Assembly: GCF_001278945.1 (NCBI RefSeq)
Contig: NZ_LGRV01000005.1
Span: forward strand, 124,001 to 188,000
Reading direction: 5' to 3'
Length of the DNA: 64,000 nt
Source: Lysinibacillus contaminans
Lineage (GTDB): Bacteria; Bacillota; Bacilli; Bacillales_A; Planococcaceae
The position numbers and the translations under genes were made by a program. Below are positions 1 through 8,862 of this stretch, piece by piece. Position 1 is the stretch's first letter, and every line of letters starts with the position of its first letter. A model generated the notes under the pieces. That model was given only the letters and a program-made list of their open reading frames with translations, did no database searches and had not been told where the DNA came from.

Positions 1-2
1 AT

Positions 3-35
3 CGTACATTAGCATTATTAGAAAAAGAAAAATAA
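3..35 (+). CDS. 3' end of an upstream gene, cut by the window edge
   Basis: An open frame entering from the left edge ends in RTLALLEKEK and a TAA stop at 33-35. A strong hairpin follows six bases later, as expected at the end of a transcription unit. Ten residues are too few to name a family. The lysine- and glutamate-rich tail is typical of a soluble protein end, but a chance open frame of this length cannot be excluded. Confidence 0.4.
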   Translation, partial: RTLALLEKEK

Positions 36-40
36 CATTA

Positions 41-69
41 AAAGCCCATGATACTTTGTCATGGGCTTT
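41..69 (+). terminator. hairpin terminator upstream of hflX
   Basis: An 11-base perfect inverted repeat (AAAGCCCATGA / TCATGGGCTTT) with a 7-base loop. The T-run after it is weak. It separates the partial upstream gene from hflX. Confidence 0.6.
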
Positions 70-165
70 ATTCATAGCATAGTAATCGCTGAATTGGGAA
101 AATATATGTTAAGATGGAGAAAATTTTGCACAGTAACACCAAGGATATTGGTGGGAGGTATGATG

Positions 166-1452
166 ATGGATAAAATTAAAGAAGTAGATGTTTTGCTGGA
201 AAAAGCAATTCTTGTAGGTGTGAATTTACGTCATGATACTCATTTTGACTATTCAATGGAAGAACTAGAAAATTTAGCGGAAGCTTTGAACGTTGAGGTA
301 GTAGGAACAGTGACGCAAAACTTAGATCGTGTTACGTCTTCACATTATGTTGGAACGGGCAAAATCCTAGAAATTAAAAACTTTTATGATGAAGCTCAGG
401 CAAATCTCGTGATTTTCAACGATGAATTGTCACCTTCACAAATTCGTAACTTAGAGCGAGACCTTGAAACAAAGGTAATTGATCGAACAATGCTCATTTT
501 AGATATATTTGGTCGTCGTGCAAAAACGCGTGAGGCACAGCTACAGGTAGAGCTTGCACAGCTTCAATATATGTTGCCACGTTTAGTGGGCTTACATGCA
601 TCACTAAGTCGACAAGGTGGTGGCACGGGTGGTGGGTTTAAAAACCGTGGTGCTGGAGAGACGAAGTTAGAGCTTGACCGTCGGAAAATTGAGGATCAAA
701 TTTCAAAAATCAAAAAAGATCTAGAGCAAGTGAAGGAGCAACGCGAGACACAGCGTAAGCAACGTCGTAAAAACGCTTTACCAGTCGTATCGATTGTCGG
801 TTATACGAATGCAGGAAAGTCGACGATCATGAATCAGTTGTTGACGAGAATTGGACAAGAGGAACATAAACAAGTTTTTGAAAAAGATATGCTTTTTGCC
901 ACACTAGAAACTTCTGTGCGTCAGATTGAATTACCGGACAAAAAATCATTCTTATTAACAGATACCGTCGGCTTTGTTAGTAAGTTACCCCATCATTTAG
1001 TAAAAGCATTCCGCTCGACATTGGAGGAAGCGCGTGATGCTGACTTATTGCTACATGTTGTAGATGTATCGAATCCAGAATATCGTTTTATGATGGACGT
1101 AACAAATGAAACGTTAAAAGCGGTTGAGGTAGAAGGCATTCCAACGATTTACGTTTATAACAAAGCAGATTTAGCAAACGTTCCTTATCCAGTTAATAGT
1201 GGTGATAATATTTGGATTTCAGCGAAGCAGGGTGTTGGTCTAACGGAGTTAATACAAATAATTCGCCAATACATTTTTTCGGATTATGTAACTTGTAAAA
1301 TGCTAATACCATACGAGCAAGGAAATATAGTCTCCTATTTAAATGAAAATGCTTCTATTCATACTACAGAATACGAAGAAGGGGGTACACTACTTGCTCT
1401 TGAAGTCAAAGAAGCGGATTATACAAAGTACCAAAAATATGTAATCAAATAG
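166..1452 (+). CDS. hflX: GTPase HflX (ribosome-splitting / ribosome-associated GTPase)
   Basis: A 428-residue protein of the usual HflX length. The N-terminal HflX domain is followed by the glycine-rich linker GGGTGGGFKNRGAGETKLE with a coiled-coil stretch, then a G domain: P-loop GYTNAGKST near residue 212, switch motif DTVGF, NKAD and a terminal SAK. HflX binds the large ribosomal subunit and splits stalled 70S ribosomes after heat or antibiotic stress; some relatives give macrolide resistance. The frame opens earlier, at 61, but GGGAGG at 153-158 supports one of three consecutive ATGs at 160, 163 and 166; 166 gives the best spacing. It stands alone between terminators. The family call is firm; a role in stress here is inferred. 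Confidence 0.96.
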   Translation: MDKIKEVDVLLEKAILVGVNLRHDTHFDYSMEELENLAEALNVEVVGTVTQNLDRVTSSHYVGTGKILEIKNFYDEAQANLVIFNDELSPSQIRNLERDLETKVIDRTMLILDIFGRRAKTREAQLQVELAQLQYMLPRLVGLHASLSRQGGGTGGGFKNRGAGETKLELDRRKIEDQISKIKKDLEQVKEQRETQRKQRRKNALPVVSIVGYTNAGKSTIMNQLLTRIGQEEHKQVFEKDMLFATLETSVRQIELPDKKSFLLTDTVGFVSKLPHHLVKAFRSTLEEARDADLLLHVVDVSNPEYRFMMDVTNETLKAVEVEGIPTIYVYNKADLANVPYPVNSGDNIWISAKQGVGLTELIQIIRQYIFSDYVTCKMLIPYEQGNIVSYLNENASIHTTEYEEGGTLLALEVKEADYTKYQKYVIK

Positions 1453-1460
1453 AGAATATG

Positions 1461-1496
1461 AAAAATCAATGGCTAAAATGGCTGTTGATTTTTTTT
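1461..1496 (+). terminator. rho-independent terminator of hflX
   Basis: AAAAATCAA pairs with TTGATTTTT, extended inward by G-U and G-C pairs, and runs into eight T residues. Confidence 0.75.
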
Positions 1497-1795
1497 ATTT
1501 ATTTAAAAGAGTGAATAAATATTTTTAAAAAATTAAAAAGATATGCTAAAATAATTTATCTAAAGAACTCAGTTAGTCATACGTAGAAGTGTGTGAATAA
1601 TTAGTTATATTACGTATTTTTGTGAAAAAAAGCTGGAATAAATAATTTTTTTATAAAAATACCTAATATATAACATTTTAAAAGTGTCTTCCTAAAATAT
1701 TTCAAACAATTCTGTATGATGAACTGTAGTTTTTATTCTTCGTAATGGGGAATAATATTTTTGTCATAATAGTAAAAATGAAAGAGGGTATTGAT
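1497..1795 (+). other. AT-rich leader region before the peptide transporter
   Basis: About 300 bases with no convincing gene. The stretch is very AT-rich and carries several TATAAT-like hexamers, but no single promoter, operator or riboswitch fold stands out by eye. Confidence 0.4.
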
Positions 1796-3283
1796 ATGTT
1801 AAGCAAAGATGAAATTGTAAAATCCGTCCCTCAAAAAGGATTTGTGGGACAGCCAAAAGGGCTTTTTACATTATTCTTCACTGAATTTTGGGAACGTTTC
1901 TCATATTACGGTATGCGCGCGATTCTTATTTTCTTCATGTATTATGAATTGAATGAAGGTGGCCTAGGTTTAGATCGTGGTACTGCGAACTCCATTATGG
2001 CCATGTATGGTTCGCTTGTGTATATGTCTGGTATTATTGGTGGATGGATTGCTGACCGACTTTTAGGAACACGTAAAACCATCTTTTATGGTGGTATTTT
2101 AATTATGATTGGTCACGTGGTGCTCGCACTTCCAGGTGGCGTGACAATGTTATTTGCTTCGATGGCATTTATCGTTATTGGTACAGGTTTATTAAAACCG
2201 AACGTATCAAGTCTTGTTGGTGATATTTATGCAGAAACAGATAACCGCCGTGATGCAGGTTTCTCTATTTTCTACATGGGCATCAATATGGGTGCTTTTC
2301 TTGCTCCATTTATTGTTGGAACTATTGGACAAGAATATAGCTTCCACCTAGGATTTGGTCTAGCGGCGGTAGGTATGTTAGTTGGTTTAATCGTGTACAA
2401 GCTAACGGAGAAAAAGTATTTAGGTTTAGCAGGTTTACAAGTCAATAACCCACTAAAACCTGAAGAACGTAAAAAAATATTTACTCGTTTTGGTATTGCT
2501 GCTTTAATTATTATCATTGCAAGTGCTGTCGGCATTATAACAGGCACACTAACAATGAACGTCTTTAGTCTAATTATTACAACTCTAGGTATTTTGATTC
2601 CTACATTATTCTTTATCTATATGTATCGTAGTGAAAAAACAACAAAAGACGAGAAATCTCGTTTGCTTGCGTATATTCCACTGTTTATATCAGCTGTTAT
2701 GTTCTGGGCAATCCAAGAACAAGGGGCTACGATTTTAGCAACGTATGCAGATGAAAAAACACGTTTAAATATTGGTGGTTTAGAACTTAAGTCGTCTTGG
2801 TTCCAATCGTTGAATCCATTATTCATCATTACAATGGCACCATTATTTGCGATGCTGTGGTCAAAATGGGGCAATAAGCAGCCCTCAACACCACGTAAGT
2901 TTTCGTATTCATTGTTTTTTGCAGGCCTATCATTCTTAGTCATGATGATTCCTGCACATCTTTCTGGTGGAGAAGCATTGGTAAGCCCTTGGTGGTTAGT
3001 GCTATCTTTCTTTTTAGTAGTAATTGGTGAGTTATTGCTATCACCAGTTGGTCTCTCTGCGACAACAAAATTAGCGCCGCAAGCTTTCGCAGCGCAAACA
3101 ATGTCGCTTTGGTTCTTAACGAGTGCAGCTGCTCAAGCCATCAATGCGCAACTTGTTAAATTATATGAAGTGGTGAGTGAAGTCACATACTTCGGCTTCA
3201 TAGGTACATTATCAGTTGTCATTGGTATTATCATATTGGTCATTTCGCCAATTATTTCAAAGGCGATGCGTGGTATAAAGTAA
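1796..3283 (+). CDS. dtpT: proton-dependent di/tripeptide transporter (POT/PTR2 family)
   Basis: A 495-residue polytopic membrane protein with the POT family signatures: FFTEFWERFSYYGMRAIL in the first helix, GGWIADRLLGTRKTIFYGG, and the PTR2 motif FYMGINMGAFLAPF. The length and 12-14 predicted helices match bacterial DtpT. It imports di- and tripeptides driven by the proton gradient. The frame is open from 1745, but AGAGGG at 1783-1788 sits seven bases before the ATG at 1796, and the family start (soluble tail then TEFWERFSYYG) fits this choice. It is monocistronic, with its own terminator. Substrate range cannot be read from the sequence. Confidence 0.93.
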   Translation: MLSKDEIVKSVPQKGFVGQPKGLFTLFFTEFWERFSYYGMRAILIFFMYYELNEGGLGLDRGTANSIMAMYGSLVYMSGIIGGWIADRLLGTRKTIFYGGILIMIGHVVLALPGGVTMLFASMAFIVIGTGLLKPNVSSLVGDIYAETDNRRDAGFSIFYMGINMGAFLAPFIVGTIGQEYSFHLGFGLAAVGMLVGLIVYKLTEKKYLGLAGLQVNNPLKPEERKKIFTRFGIAALIIIIASAVGIITGTLTMNVFSLIITTLGILIPTLFFIYMYRSEKTTKDEKSRLLAYIPLFISAVMFWAIQEQGATILATYADEKTRLNIGGLELKSSWFQSLNPLFIITMAPLFAMLWSKWGNKQPSTPRKFSYSLFFAGLSFLVMMIPAHLSGGEALVSPWWLVLSFFLVVIGELLLSPVGLSATTKLAPQAFAAQTMSLWFLTSAAAQAINAQLVKLYEVVSEVTYFGFIGTLSVVIGIIILVISPIISKAMRGIK

Positions 3284-3295
3284 TTGTTCATTCGT

Positions 3296-3336
3296 ATAAA
3301 AACCTGCGTAGATATTGCATCTATTCAGGTTTTTAT
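3296..3336 (+). terminator. rho-independent terminator of the peptide transporter
   Basis: ATAAAAACCTG pairs with CAGGTTTTTAT around an inner AGAT/ATCT stem. The A- and T-rich ends make it usable on both strands. Confidence 0.75.
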
Positions 3337-3436
3337 ACATTATGTAGCTTATTTTCTATAGGGAAAAATAAGTTTTTGTATAGAAAAAGAATATTTTTCG
3401 TTATAATATTCTTAATATTATGTTAACGGAGGCATA

Positions 3437-3581
3437 ATGAAAACAACATTGGATAAGTTGAAGCCAAGAAGGTTGGGATTTTTCTTAGTTAGTAGTATTT
3501 CAAGAAGTACGTAGGTGTGTAGTAGAGGTGGAGATTACGCATTATTCATATGGGCCTGTGGTTTTCCGTATGTATGAGTAA
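3437..3581 (+). pseudogene. decayed FeoA-like ferrous iron transport protein relic
   Basis: An AACGGAGG ribosome binding site precedes an ATG whose frame begins MKTTLDKLKPRRLGF and stops after 23 codons. In another frame just downstream, EVEITHYSYGPVVFRMYE ends in TAA at 3579-3581. FeoA proteins usually open with a short LxxLKPG segment and end in an SH3-like stretch of the form VEVxxxxPxGDPxxFRVxG. The two pieces fit the two ends of one FeoA with the middle deleted and shifted in frame. No feoB follows. The interpretation is inference from short matches. Confidence 0.4.
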
Positions 3582-3657
3582 CTGTTCCTTATGAAGGTTT
3601 ATATAAAGCTAAGTGAATGGCATTAATTAAAGATAGTTAAGAGGAGGCGTCGGTATT

Positions 3658-4482
3658 ATGTTGGAACAAGTGCGTATAAAGAAATTGACGACATCAAGTG
3701 AACTTGGTGAAGTGCAACGTTTAAATGCAGAAATTTGGGGAAGTCAGGCAATACCTTCGCATCAATTACTTGCTACTGTGCATAATGGTGGTCTTATACT
3801 GGGGGCGTATTTAGAAGAGCGCCTTATTGGCTTTAATTATTGCTTTGTTGGTTTTAATGAAGGACAAATACACCTACATTCCCATTTGATTGGCGTTGAA
3901 AAATCATATCGTGAACGAGGAATTGGTGAACTACTAAAGCATGCACAACAGGAGTATGCGAAAGAAAACAATTTCAAACTTATTCGATGGTTATTCGATC
4001 CATTAGAGTCGCGTATGGCAAATTTATCTTTTTCCAAGCTGAATACAATCAGTCATCACTATGAAAATGACTATTATGGGCCATTAGAGGATGATTTCAA
4101 CGAGGGGTTACCATCTGATCGTATAGTTGTGGAGTGGTGGATTGAACGTAATCATGTAGATGACTGTTTAGATGAGTTAGAGGAAGATGCGGAAGAAGTT
4201 GTACCGTGGTCTTTAACAGTTGCGGGATTACCAGTGCTTGATACGGAAGGGACATTTAAAACAAATCAGGCTTTTTATAAAGATGCCTATTTACTTGCTA
4301 TTCCTCAACATTTACAAAAAATGAAGGTGGAGAGTCCAAAACTAGCAGAAGACTGGCGCTATAAAATCCGCACGATTTTAACGACATTATTTGAACAAGG
4401 ATATGCAATAGCACGTGTAAAAAAACATGATGAATATGTTCATTTTTATCTGTTAGTCAGACGCTCTTTATTAGCCTTATAA
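3658..4482 (+). CDS. GNAT acyltransferase paired with an N-acylamino acid racemase
   Basis: A 274-residue protein with a GNAT fold in its first half (LIGVEKSYRERGIGELLKHAQQEYA is the acyl-CoA pyrophosphate loop and following helix) and a C-terminal extension. It resembles the predicted acetyltransferases of COG3375 that commonly sit beside MenC-like enolase-superfamily genes. GAGGAGGCG lies nine bases before the ATG. The next gene starts 21 bases downstream, so the two are probably co-transcribed. In Geobacillus such a pair works in N-succinylation and racemisation of amino acids, converting D- to L-forms; that is a plausible role here but the substrate is inferred. A link to menaquinone synthesis is the alternative. 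Confidence 0.8.
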   Translation: MLEQVRIKKLTTSSELGEVQRLNAEIWGSQAIPSHQLLATVHNGGLILGAYLEERLIGFNYCFVGFNEGQIHLHSHLIGVEKSYRERGIGELLKHAQQEYAKENNFKLIRWLFDPLESRMANLSFSKLNTISHHYENDYYGPLEDDFNEGLPSDRIVVEWWIERNHVDDCLDELEEDAEEVVPWSLTVAGLPVLDTEGTFKTNQAFYKDAYLLAIPQHLQKMKVESPKLAEDWRYKIRTILTTLFEQGYAIARVKKHDEYVHFYLLVRRSLLAL

Positions 4483-4503
4483 TAGGTGTGAGGAGTGAAC
4501 GGT

Positions 4504-5610
4504 GTGAGGATAGAGGAAATTACGATAAGACATTTGAAAATGGCGATGAAAGCCCCATTTAAAACAAGCTTTGGCACAATCCACGAGAAAGAATTATTAC
4601 TTTTAGAAGTTAAGGATGTAGCTGGTACGATTGGGTGGGGTGAAACGGTTGCTTTTGTGGCACCGTGGTATACTGAGGAGACGCTAAAAACATCCTGGCA
4701 TATGCTAGAGGACTTTTTAATGCCAACCTTGTTACATAAAGAGATAGCACATCCTGATGAGGTCAGTAAGCTATTTGCCCCTATTCGTCGAAACTGTATG
4801 GCCAAAGCTTCGATTGAAGGAGCCGTGTGGGATATTTATGCGCAACAAACGAATCAGTCTCTTGCTCAAGCATTAGGGGGAAATAAAAACCTAATTGAGG
4901 TAGGAGTTAGTGTGGGTATTCAACCTTCAGTCGGAAAATTAATAGAATTAATAAAAAGTTATGTACAAATGGGCTATAAACGTGTAAAAGTGAAAATAAA
5001 ACCAGGTTATGACATTGAAGTAATTCGAGCGATTCGGACTGAATTTCGAGATTTACCGTTAATGGCGGATGCGAACTCAGCATATACATTAGGGGATATC
5101 GATATTTTACAGCAGCTGGATGCATTTGACTTACTAATGATTGAACAGCCACTTGCAGCAGATGATATAGTCGATCATGCAAAGTTGCAAAAACAACTTA
5201 AAACACCTATATGCTTAGACGAAAGCATCACCTCTCTAGAAGATGCACGAAAAGCAATCGAGCTTGGTAGTTGTGGTGTCATCAATGTGAAAATCGGACG
5301 TGTAGGGGGCTTAACCGAAGCTAGAAACATTCATGATTATTGTAGAGAAAAAGGAATTCCTGTCTGGTGCGGAGGTATGTTAGAGGCAGGGATTGGACGA
5401 GCACATAATGTAGCGTTAACTTCACTCGCTAATTTCGTATTACCAGGAGACACAGCAGGTTCCGACCATTATTGGTATGAGGACATTATTCAACCAGAAG
5501 TCATCGTGGAAGATGGTTTTATCCGCGTTCCACAGGCTATTGGCATTGGTTATACGCCTAATATAGACGTAATCGAAAAATTGACAATCACCAAGAAGGT
5601 CTATAAATAA
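4504..5610 (+). CDS. menC: o-succinylbenzoate synthase / N-acylamino acid racemase (MenC-type enolase superfamily)
   Basis: A 368-residue muconate-lactonising subgroup enolase with every expected catalytic element: the KVKIKPG lysine pair, metal ligands in [14 protein letters not shown] and CLDESI, and the second lysine in [11 protein letters not shown]. These enzymes dehydrate SHCHC to o-succinylbenzoate in menaquinone synthesis and often also racemise N-acylamino acids. The neighbouring acyltransferase favours the racemase role, and no other men gene is in the window. GTG at 4504 is chosen over GTG at 4495 because AGGAG at 4491-4495 then has normal spacing. It forms the middle of a three-gene operon ending at the hairpin at 6683-6728. 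Confidence 0.88.
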   Translation: MRIEEITIRHLKMAMKAPFKTSFGTIHEKELLLLEVKDVAGTIGWGETVAFVAPWYTEETLKTSWHMLEDFLMPTLLHKEIAHPDEVSKLFAPIRRNCMAKASIEGAVWDIYAQQTNQSLAQALGGNKNLIEVGVSVGIQPSVGKLIELIKSYVQMGYKRVKVKIKPGYDIEVIRAIRTEFRDLPLMADANSAYTLGDIDILQQLDAFDLLMIEQPLAADDIVDHAKLQKQLKTPICLDESITSLEDARKAIELGSCGVINVKIGRVGGLTEARNIHDYCREKGIPVWCGGMLEAGIGRAHNVALTSLANFVLPGDTAGSDHYWYEDIIQPEVIVEDGFIRVPQAIGIGYTPNIDVIEKLTITKKVYK

Positions 5611-5626
5611 GCGGGGAGAGAAGAAA

Positions 5627-6679
5627 TTGAAGAAGAGTTTACAAATCGGTGGTGCTTTTGTCGGCATTATCGTCGGTGCGGGATTTGCGTCAGGGCAGGA
5701 AATCATACAGTATTTTACTAGCTATGGCTATATGGGAATTGTCGGTGCACTCATTGCAACATTAGGATTTGCTTTTGTTGGAATGTGTATTGCGCAAATT
5801 AGCTCGAGGCTTGGGACAACATCACATAAAGATTTGATTTATCAAATTTCTGGTAAATATATTGGCTTTGTTGTGGATTATTTACTATCATTCTTCTTAT
5901 TTGGTGTTGCGGTTATTATGTTTGCGGGAGCGGGTTCAACGTTTAAGCAGATGTTTGGCCTACCAGTATGGGTAGGTAGTTTGTTTATGATTATCCTGAC
6001 AATATTAACAGTGATGATGAACGTTAAAAGTATCATCAACTTAATTGCAATGGTTACCCCGTACTTACTAGCCATTGTCATGGTCATAGCAGTATATTCA
6101 ATAGCAACCATGGACTTATCGTTTGCTGAACAAGTAGTTATTGCTGAGCAGCAATCTCAAGTTGCATCGAACTGGTGGGTTGCAGCATTGTTGTATGTAT
6201 CATTTAATATCGGAGTCTGTTTCTCCATGCTAACAGTTGTGAGTGGATCAATTCGTAACGAAAAAGTTGCAGGGATGGGCGGTATTATAGGAGGACTTTT
6301 ACTAGGGGTATTGATGCTACTTATTAATCTATCAATGCTTGCAAAAATGGATACGATCGCAGGTTTAGATATTCCTATGCTGCAACTAGCAAATGAAATC
6401 AATCCGGTAGTCGGTATTTTAATGTCCATTGCGTTACTTGGTATGATTTATAATACGGCTGTAGGGATGTTTTATTCGTTCACAGTGCGTTTCTTTAAAC
6501 CATCCAAACCGAGTTTTAAAGTGGCTGTTATATTCATTGGAATCTTAGGTTTTGTTGCAAGTTTAGTAGGCTTTACGGAACTTGTTTCGAAAGTATATGC
6601 TGCGATGGGATATATCGGCTTTATTTTAGTCGCATCCATTGTCTTTGCGTGGTTCCGAGGAATTCGTAAGCCAGTATAA
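5627..6679 (+). CDS. YkvI-family membrane protein, putative transporter
   Basis: A 350-residue protein with about ten hydrophobic helices, beginning QIGGAFVGIIVGAGFASGQEI, the typical opening of the YkvI family (COG3949), which is distantly related to amino acid/solute symporters. The start is TTG, preceded by GGGGAGAG. It lies 16 bases after the racemase gene and is therefore probably the last gene of the acyltransferase-racemase operon. That position hints at transport of an amino acid or N-acylated amino acid, but no substrate is known for the family, so this is inference. Confidence 0.8.
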   Translation: MKKSLQIGGAFVGIIVGAGFASGQEIIQYFTSYGYMGIVGALIATLGFAFVGMCIAQISSRLGTTSHKDLIYQISGKYIGFVVDYLLSFFLFGVAVIMFAGAGSTFKQMFGLPVWVGSLFMIILTILTVMMNVKSIINLIAMVTPYLLAIVMVIAVYSIATMDLSFAEQVVIAEQQSQVASNWWVAALLYVSFNIGVCFSMLTVVSGSIRNEKVAGMGGIIGGLLLGVLMLLINLSMLAKMDTIAGLDIPMLQLANEINPVVGILMSIALLGMIYNTAVGMFYSFTVRFFKPSKPSFKVAVIFIGILGFVASLVGFTELVSKVYAAMGYIGFILVASIVFAWFRGIRKPV

Positions 6680-6682
6680 TTG

Positions 6683-6728
6683 AAAAGGTGATTGAGAAGA
6701 GGGGGAACCTAATTCTCAATTACCTTTT
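6683..6728 (+). terminator. terminator of the acyltransferase-racemase-YkvI operon
   Basis: A 16-base inverted repeat (AAAAGGTGATTGAGAA / TTCTCAATTACCTTTT, one mismatch) followed by a T-rich stretch. Confidence 0.8.
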
Positions 6729-6838
6729 TATTTTTATGAAAAATGAATAAAACTAGTGAAAAGTTTATGCATTAAAAATCGTCGTAAATGTAAATATATC
6801 GTTAATTAATCTGAAATTTCAATTATTGTTAAATAAAT

Positions 6839-6853
6839 CGAGAATAATTCTCA
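6839..6853 (+). promoter_or_regulatory. upstream Fur box
   Basis: CGAGAATAATTCTCA matches the 7-1-7 Fur consensus TGATAATnATTATCA at most positions and is nearly a perfect palindrome. It lies just upstream of the -35 hexamer of the iron operon. Confidence 0.65.
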
Positions 6854-6861
6854 ATTGGAGG

Positions 6862-6890
6862 TTGACTGATAATGCAAACATGCTTATAAT
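6862..6890 (+). promoter_or_regulatory. sigma-A promoter of the siderophore-uptake operon
   Basis: TTGACT at 6862-6867 and TATAAT at 6885-6890 with a 17-base spacer, close to consensus. It is bracketed by Fur boxes, so it should be strong and iron-repressed. Confidence 0.8.
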
Positions 6891-6905
6891 GAGAATCGTG
6901 AGTAA

Positions 6906-6920
6906 TGATAATCATTTTCA
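6906..6920 (+). promoter_or_regulatory. downstream Fur box
   Basis: TGATAATCATTTTCA matches the 7-1-7 Fur consensus at 13 of 15 positions. It covers the region just after the transcription start, where bound Fur would block initiation or early elongation. Confidence 0.78.
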
Positions 6921-6965
6921 CTAGAAAATCACTTACGAACAAAAATGAATCTACCGGGGATTACA

Positions 6966-7916
6966 ATGAAAATAAGATATCTTTTAACAGCAACTGTTGT
7001 GTTGTCTATTGTGTCACTGTTTATCGGTGTAGTAGATATTAAACCGAGTGACCTATTAGACTTCGAATCAGAGGAAACTAGATTATTTTTAATTAGTCGT
7101 ATACCGAGACTTGTGGCAATTTTGTTAGCAGGAGCAGGTATGAGTATAGCTGGTCTAATTATGCAAAGCTTAAGTAGGAATAAGTTCGTGTCACCAACAA
7201 CAGCAGGAACTTTAGACGCAACGAAATTAGGAGTATTAATTTCGATGATGTTTTTCACAAATGTCACGTATGTCCAAAAAATTTCCTTCGCTTTCATATT
7301 TGCTTTAGCCGGCACATTTGTATTTATGCAAATATTAAATCGAATAAAGTTTAAAGATGCGATTTTTATACCGCTTATTGGCTTAATGTTCGGGAATATT
7401 TTATCGTCGATTACGACATTCTTTGCCTATAAGGCAGATATTATTCAAAACATTTCTGCATGGTTACAAGGAGATTTTTCATTATTGATGAAAGGTCGTT
7501 ACGAGCTTTTATACATAAGTGTACCCGTGCTGATAATAGCTTACATTTATGCGAACCGCTTCACAGTTGCCGGAATGGGTGAGGATTTTGCAAAAAATCT
7601 TGGACTTTCTTATAAGTTTGTTGTGAATTTAGGTTTAGTATTAGTAGCACTTGTGTCAACGACAGTGGTGTTAACAGTTGGAGTGATTCCATTCCTTGGT
7701 TTAATCATTCCGAATATTGTTTCGTTGTTCAAAGGCGACAATCTAGCGAAGACATTGCCGCATACTGCATTACTGGGCATGTCATTCCTATTATTCTGTG
7801 ATATTTTGGGCAGGGTGCTGATTTTCCCTTATGAAATTCCGATTAGCATGACCGTTGGTGTCATCGGAAGTGCGATCTTCCTATTTATGTTGTTTAGGGG
7901 GAAAGCATATGCGTAA
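6966..7916 (+). CDS. yclN: siderophore ABC transporter permease, first subunit (YclN-like)
   Basis: A 316-residue FecCD/BtuC-type permease, the same length as Bacillus subtilis YclN, with about nine helices and the family motif RIPRLVAILLAGAGMSIAGLIMQ. With the next three genes it forms an iron-siderophore importer; the subtilis ortholog carries petrobactin. ATG at 6966 is preferred over ATG at 6945 because GGGGA lies just before it and the shorter form starts with a normal membrane-helix N-terminus. The operon starts at the Fur-regulated promoter and the next gene overlaps this one by eight bases. The exact siderophore is inferred from order and similarity. Confidence 0.9.
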   Translation: MKIRYLLTATVVLSIVSLFIGVVDIKPSDLLDFESEETRLFLISRIPRLVAILLAGAGMSIAGLIMQSLSRNKFVSPTTAGTLDATKLGVLISMMFFTNVTYVQKISFAFIFALAGTFVFMQILNRIKFKDAIFIPLIGLMFGNILSSITTFFAYKADIIQNISAWLQGDFSLLMKGRYELLYISVPVLIIAYIYANRFTVAGMGEDFAKNLGLSYKFVVNLGLVLVALVSTTVVLTVGVIPFLGLIIPNIVSLFKGDNLAKTLPHTALLGMSFLLFCDILGRVLIFPYEIPISMTVGVIGSAIFLFMLFRGKAYA

Positions 7917-8862
7917 TCGTACGAAAATGTTAATTTTAGTGGGACTTGCCATAGTGTTTGTATTACTTTATGTGTTTTATGAGTTAAATGGCAACTATCA
8001 TTACGCGTTCCCGCGCCGCCTTATAAAGGTAGCTGCGATGGCATTAACGGGTATGGCAATTGCTTACTCGACGGTTGTTTTCCAAACGATTACACATAAC
8101 CGTATATTAACGCCAAGTGTAATGGGTCTCGATGCTTTATATATGATGGTTCAAACAATTATCTATTTCTTCTTTGGATCAATGTCGATTTTTGTCATTA
8201 ATGCACATTTCAATTTCTTATTAGCTGTTACAGCAATGATTGTCTTCGCATTAGTGTTCTACCAAGTATTATTCAAAGAAGGTAAACGTCCGATTTACTT
8301 CCTACTGCTAGTAGGTATGATTGTCGGAACATTCTTAGGAAGTGTTACAACGTTCTTCCAGGTGTTGATTGATCCGAATGAGTTTTTAAGTTTACAAAGT
8401 AAAATGTTTGCAAGCTTCAACAATGTAAATTCAGATTTAGTGTGGCTAGCAGGTATTGTGATTTTGATTGTCTTTGTTTATGGTTGGCGTCACCTTAGCC
8501 AATTAGACGTTATGTCTCTTGGTCGTGATACTGCAATTAACCTAGGCGTTCCTTATGATAAACTTGTTAAGCGCATGCTTGTATTATCTTCGGTATTAAT
8601 TGCCGTTTCTACAGCGCTAGTTGGGCCGATTACGTTCTTCGGTTTAATCGTTGCGAATTTGTCGTATCAGTTTTTCAAAACGTACAAGCACTCAGTTTTA
8701 ATCGCAGGTTCTTGTGTGATGAGTATTGTTGCTTTAATCGGTGGTCAGTGGATGGTCGAACGGGTATTTAACTTCGACACAACACTCAGCGTTATTATAA
8801 ACTTTGTAGGTGGCGTATACTTCATCTACTTATTACTGAAGGAAAGTAGGTCAGCGGGATGA
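7909..8862 (+). CDS. yclO: siderophore ABC transporter permease, second subunit (YclO-like)
   Basis: A 317-residue FecCD-type permease that pairs with the preceding one to form the heterodimeric channel. It shows the permease motif TGMAIAYSTVVFQTITHNR and the cytoplasmic coupling region TAINLGVPYDKLVKRMLVL. The frame opens at 7855, but AGGGGG before the ATG at 7909 and the overlap with the previous stop indicate translational coupling from 7909. The following ATPase gene starts inside its last codons (ATGA overlap at 8859-8862). Confidence 0.9.
   Translation: MRNRTKMLILVGLAIVFVLLYVFYELNGNYHYAFPRRLIKVAAMALTGMAIAYSTVVFQTITHNRILTPSVMGLDALYMMVQTIIYFFFGSMSIFVINAHFNFLLAVTAMIVFALVFYQVLFKEGKRPIYFLLLVGMIVGTFLGSVTTFFQVLIDPNEFLSLQSKMFASFNNVNSDLVWLAGIVILIVFVYGWRHLSQLDVMSLGRDTAINLGVPYDKLVKRMLVLSSVLIAVSTALVGPITFFGLIVANLSYQFFKTYKHSVLIAGSCVMSIVALIGGQWMVERVFNFDTTLSVIINFVGGVYFIYLLLKESRSAG

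Noticed and set aside
61-165. N-terminal extension of HflX from ATG 61
   Set aside because: The extension overlaps the upstream terminator and has no ribosome binding site; GGGAGG supports 160-166.
2272-2943. Long minus-strand open frames within the peptide transporter gene
   Set aside because: They lie antiphase to a clearly conserved POT protein, have no ribosome binding site, and have unnatural composition; shadows of the real gene.
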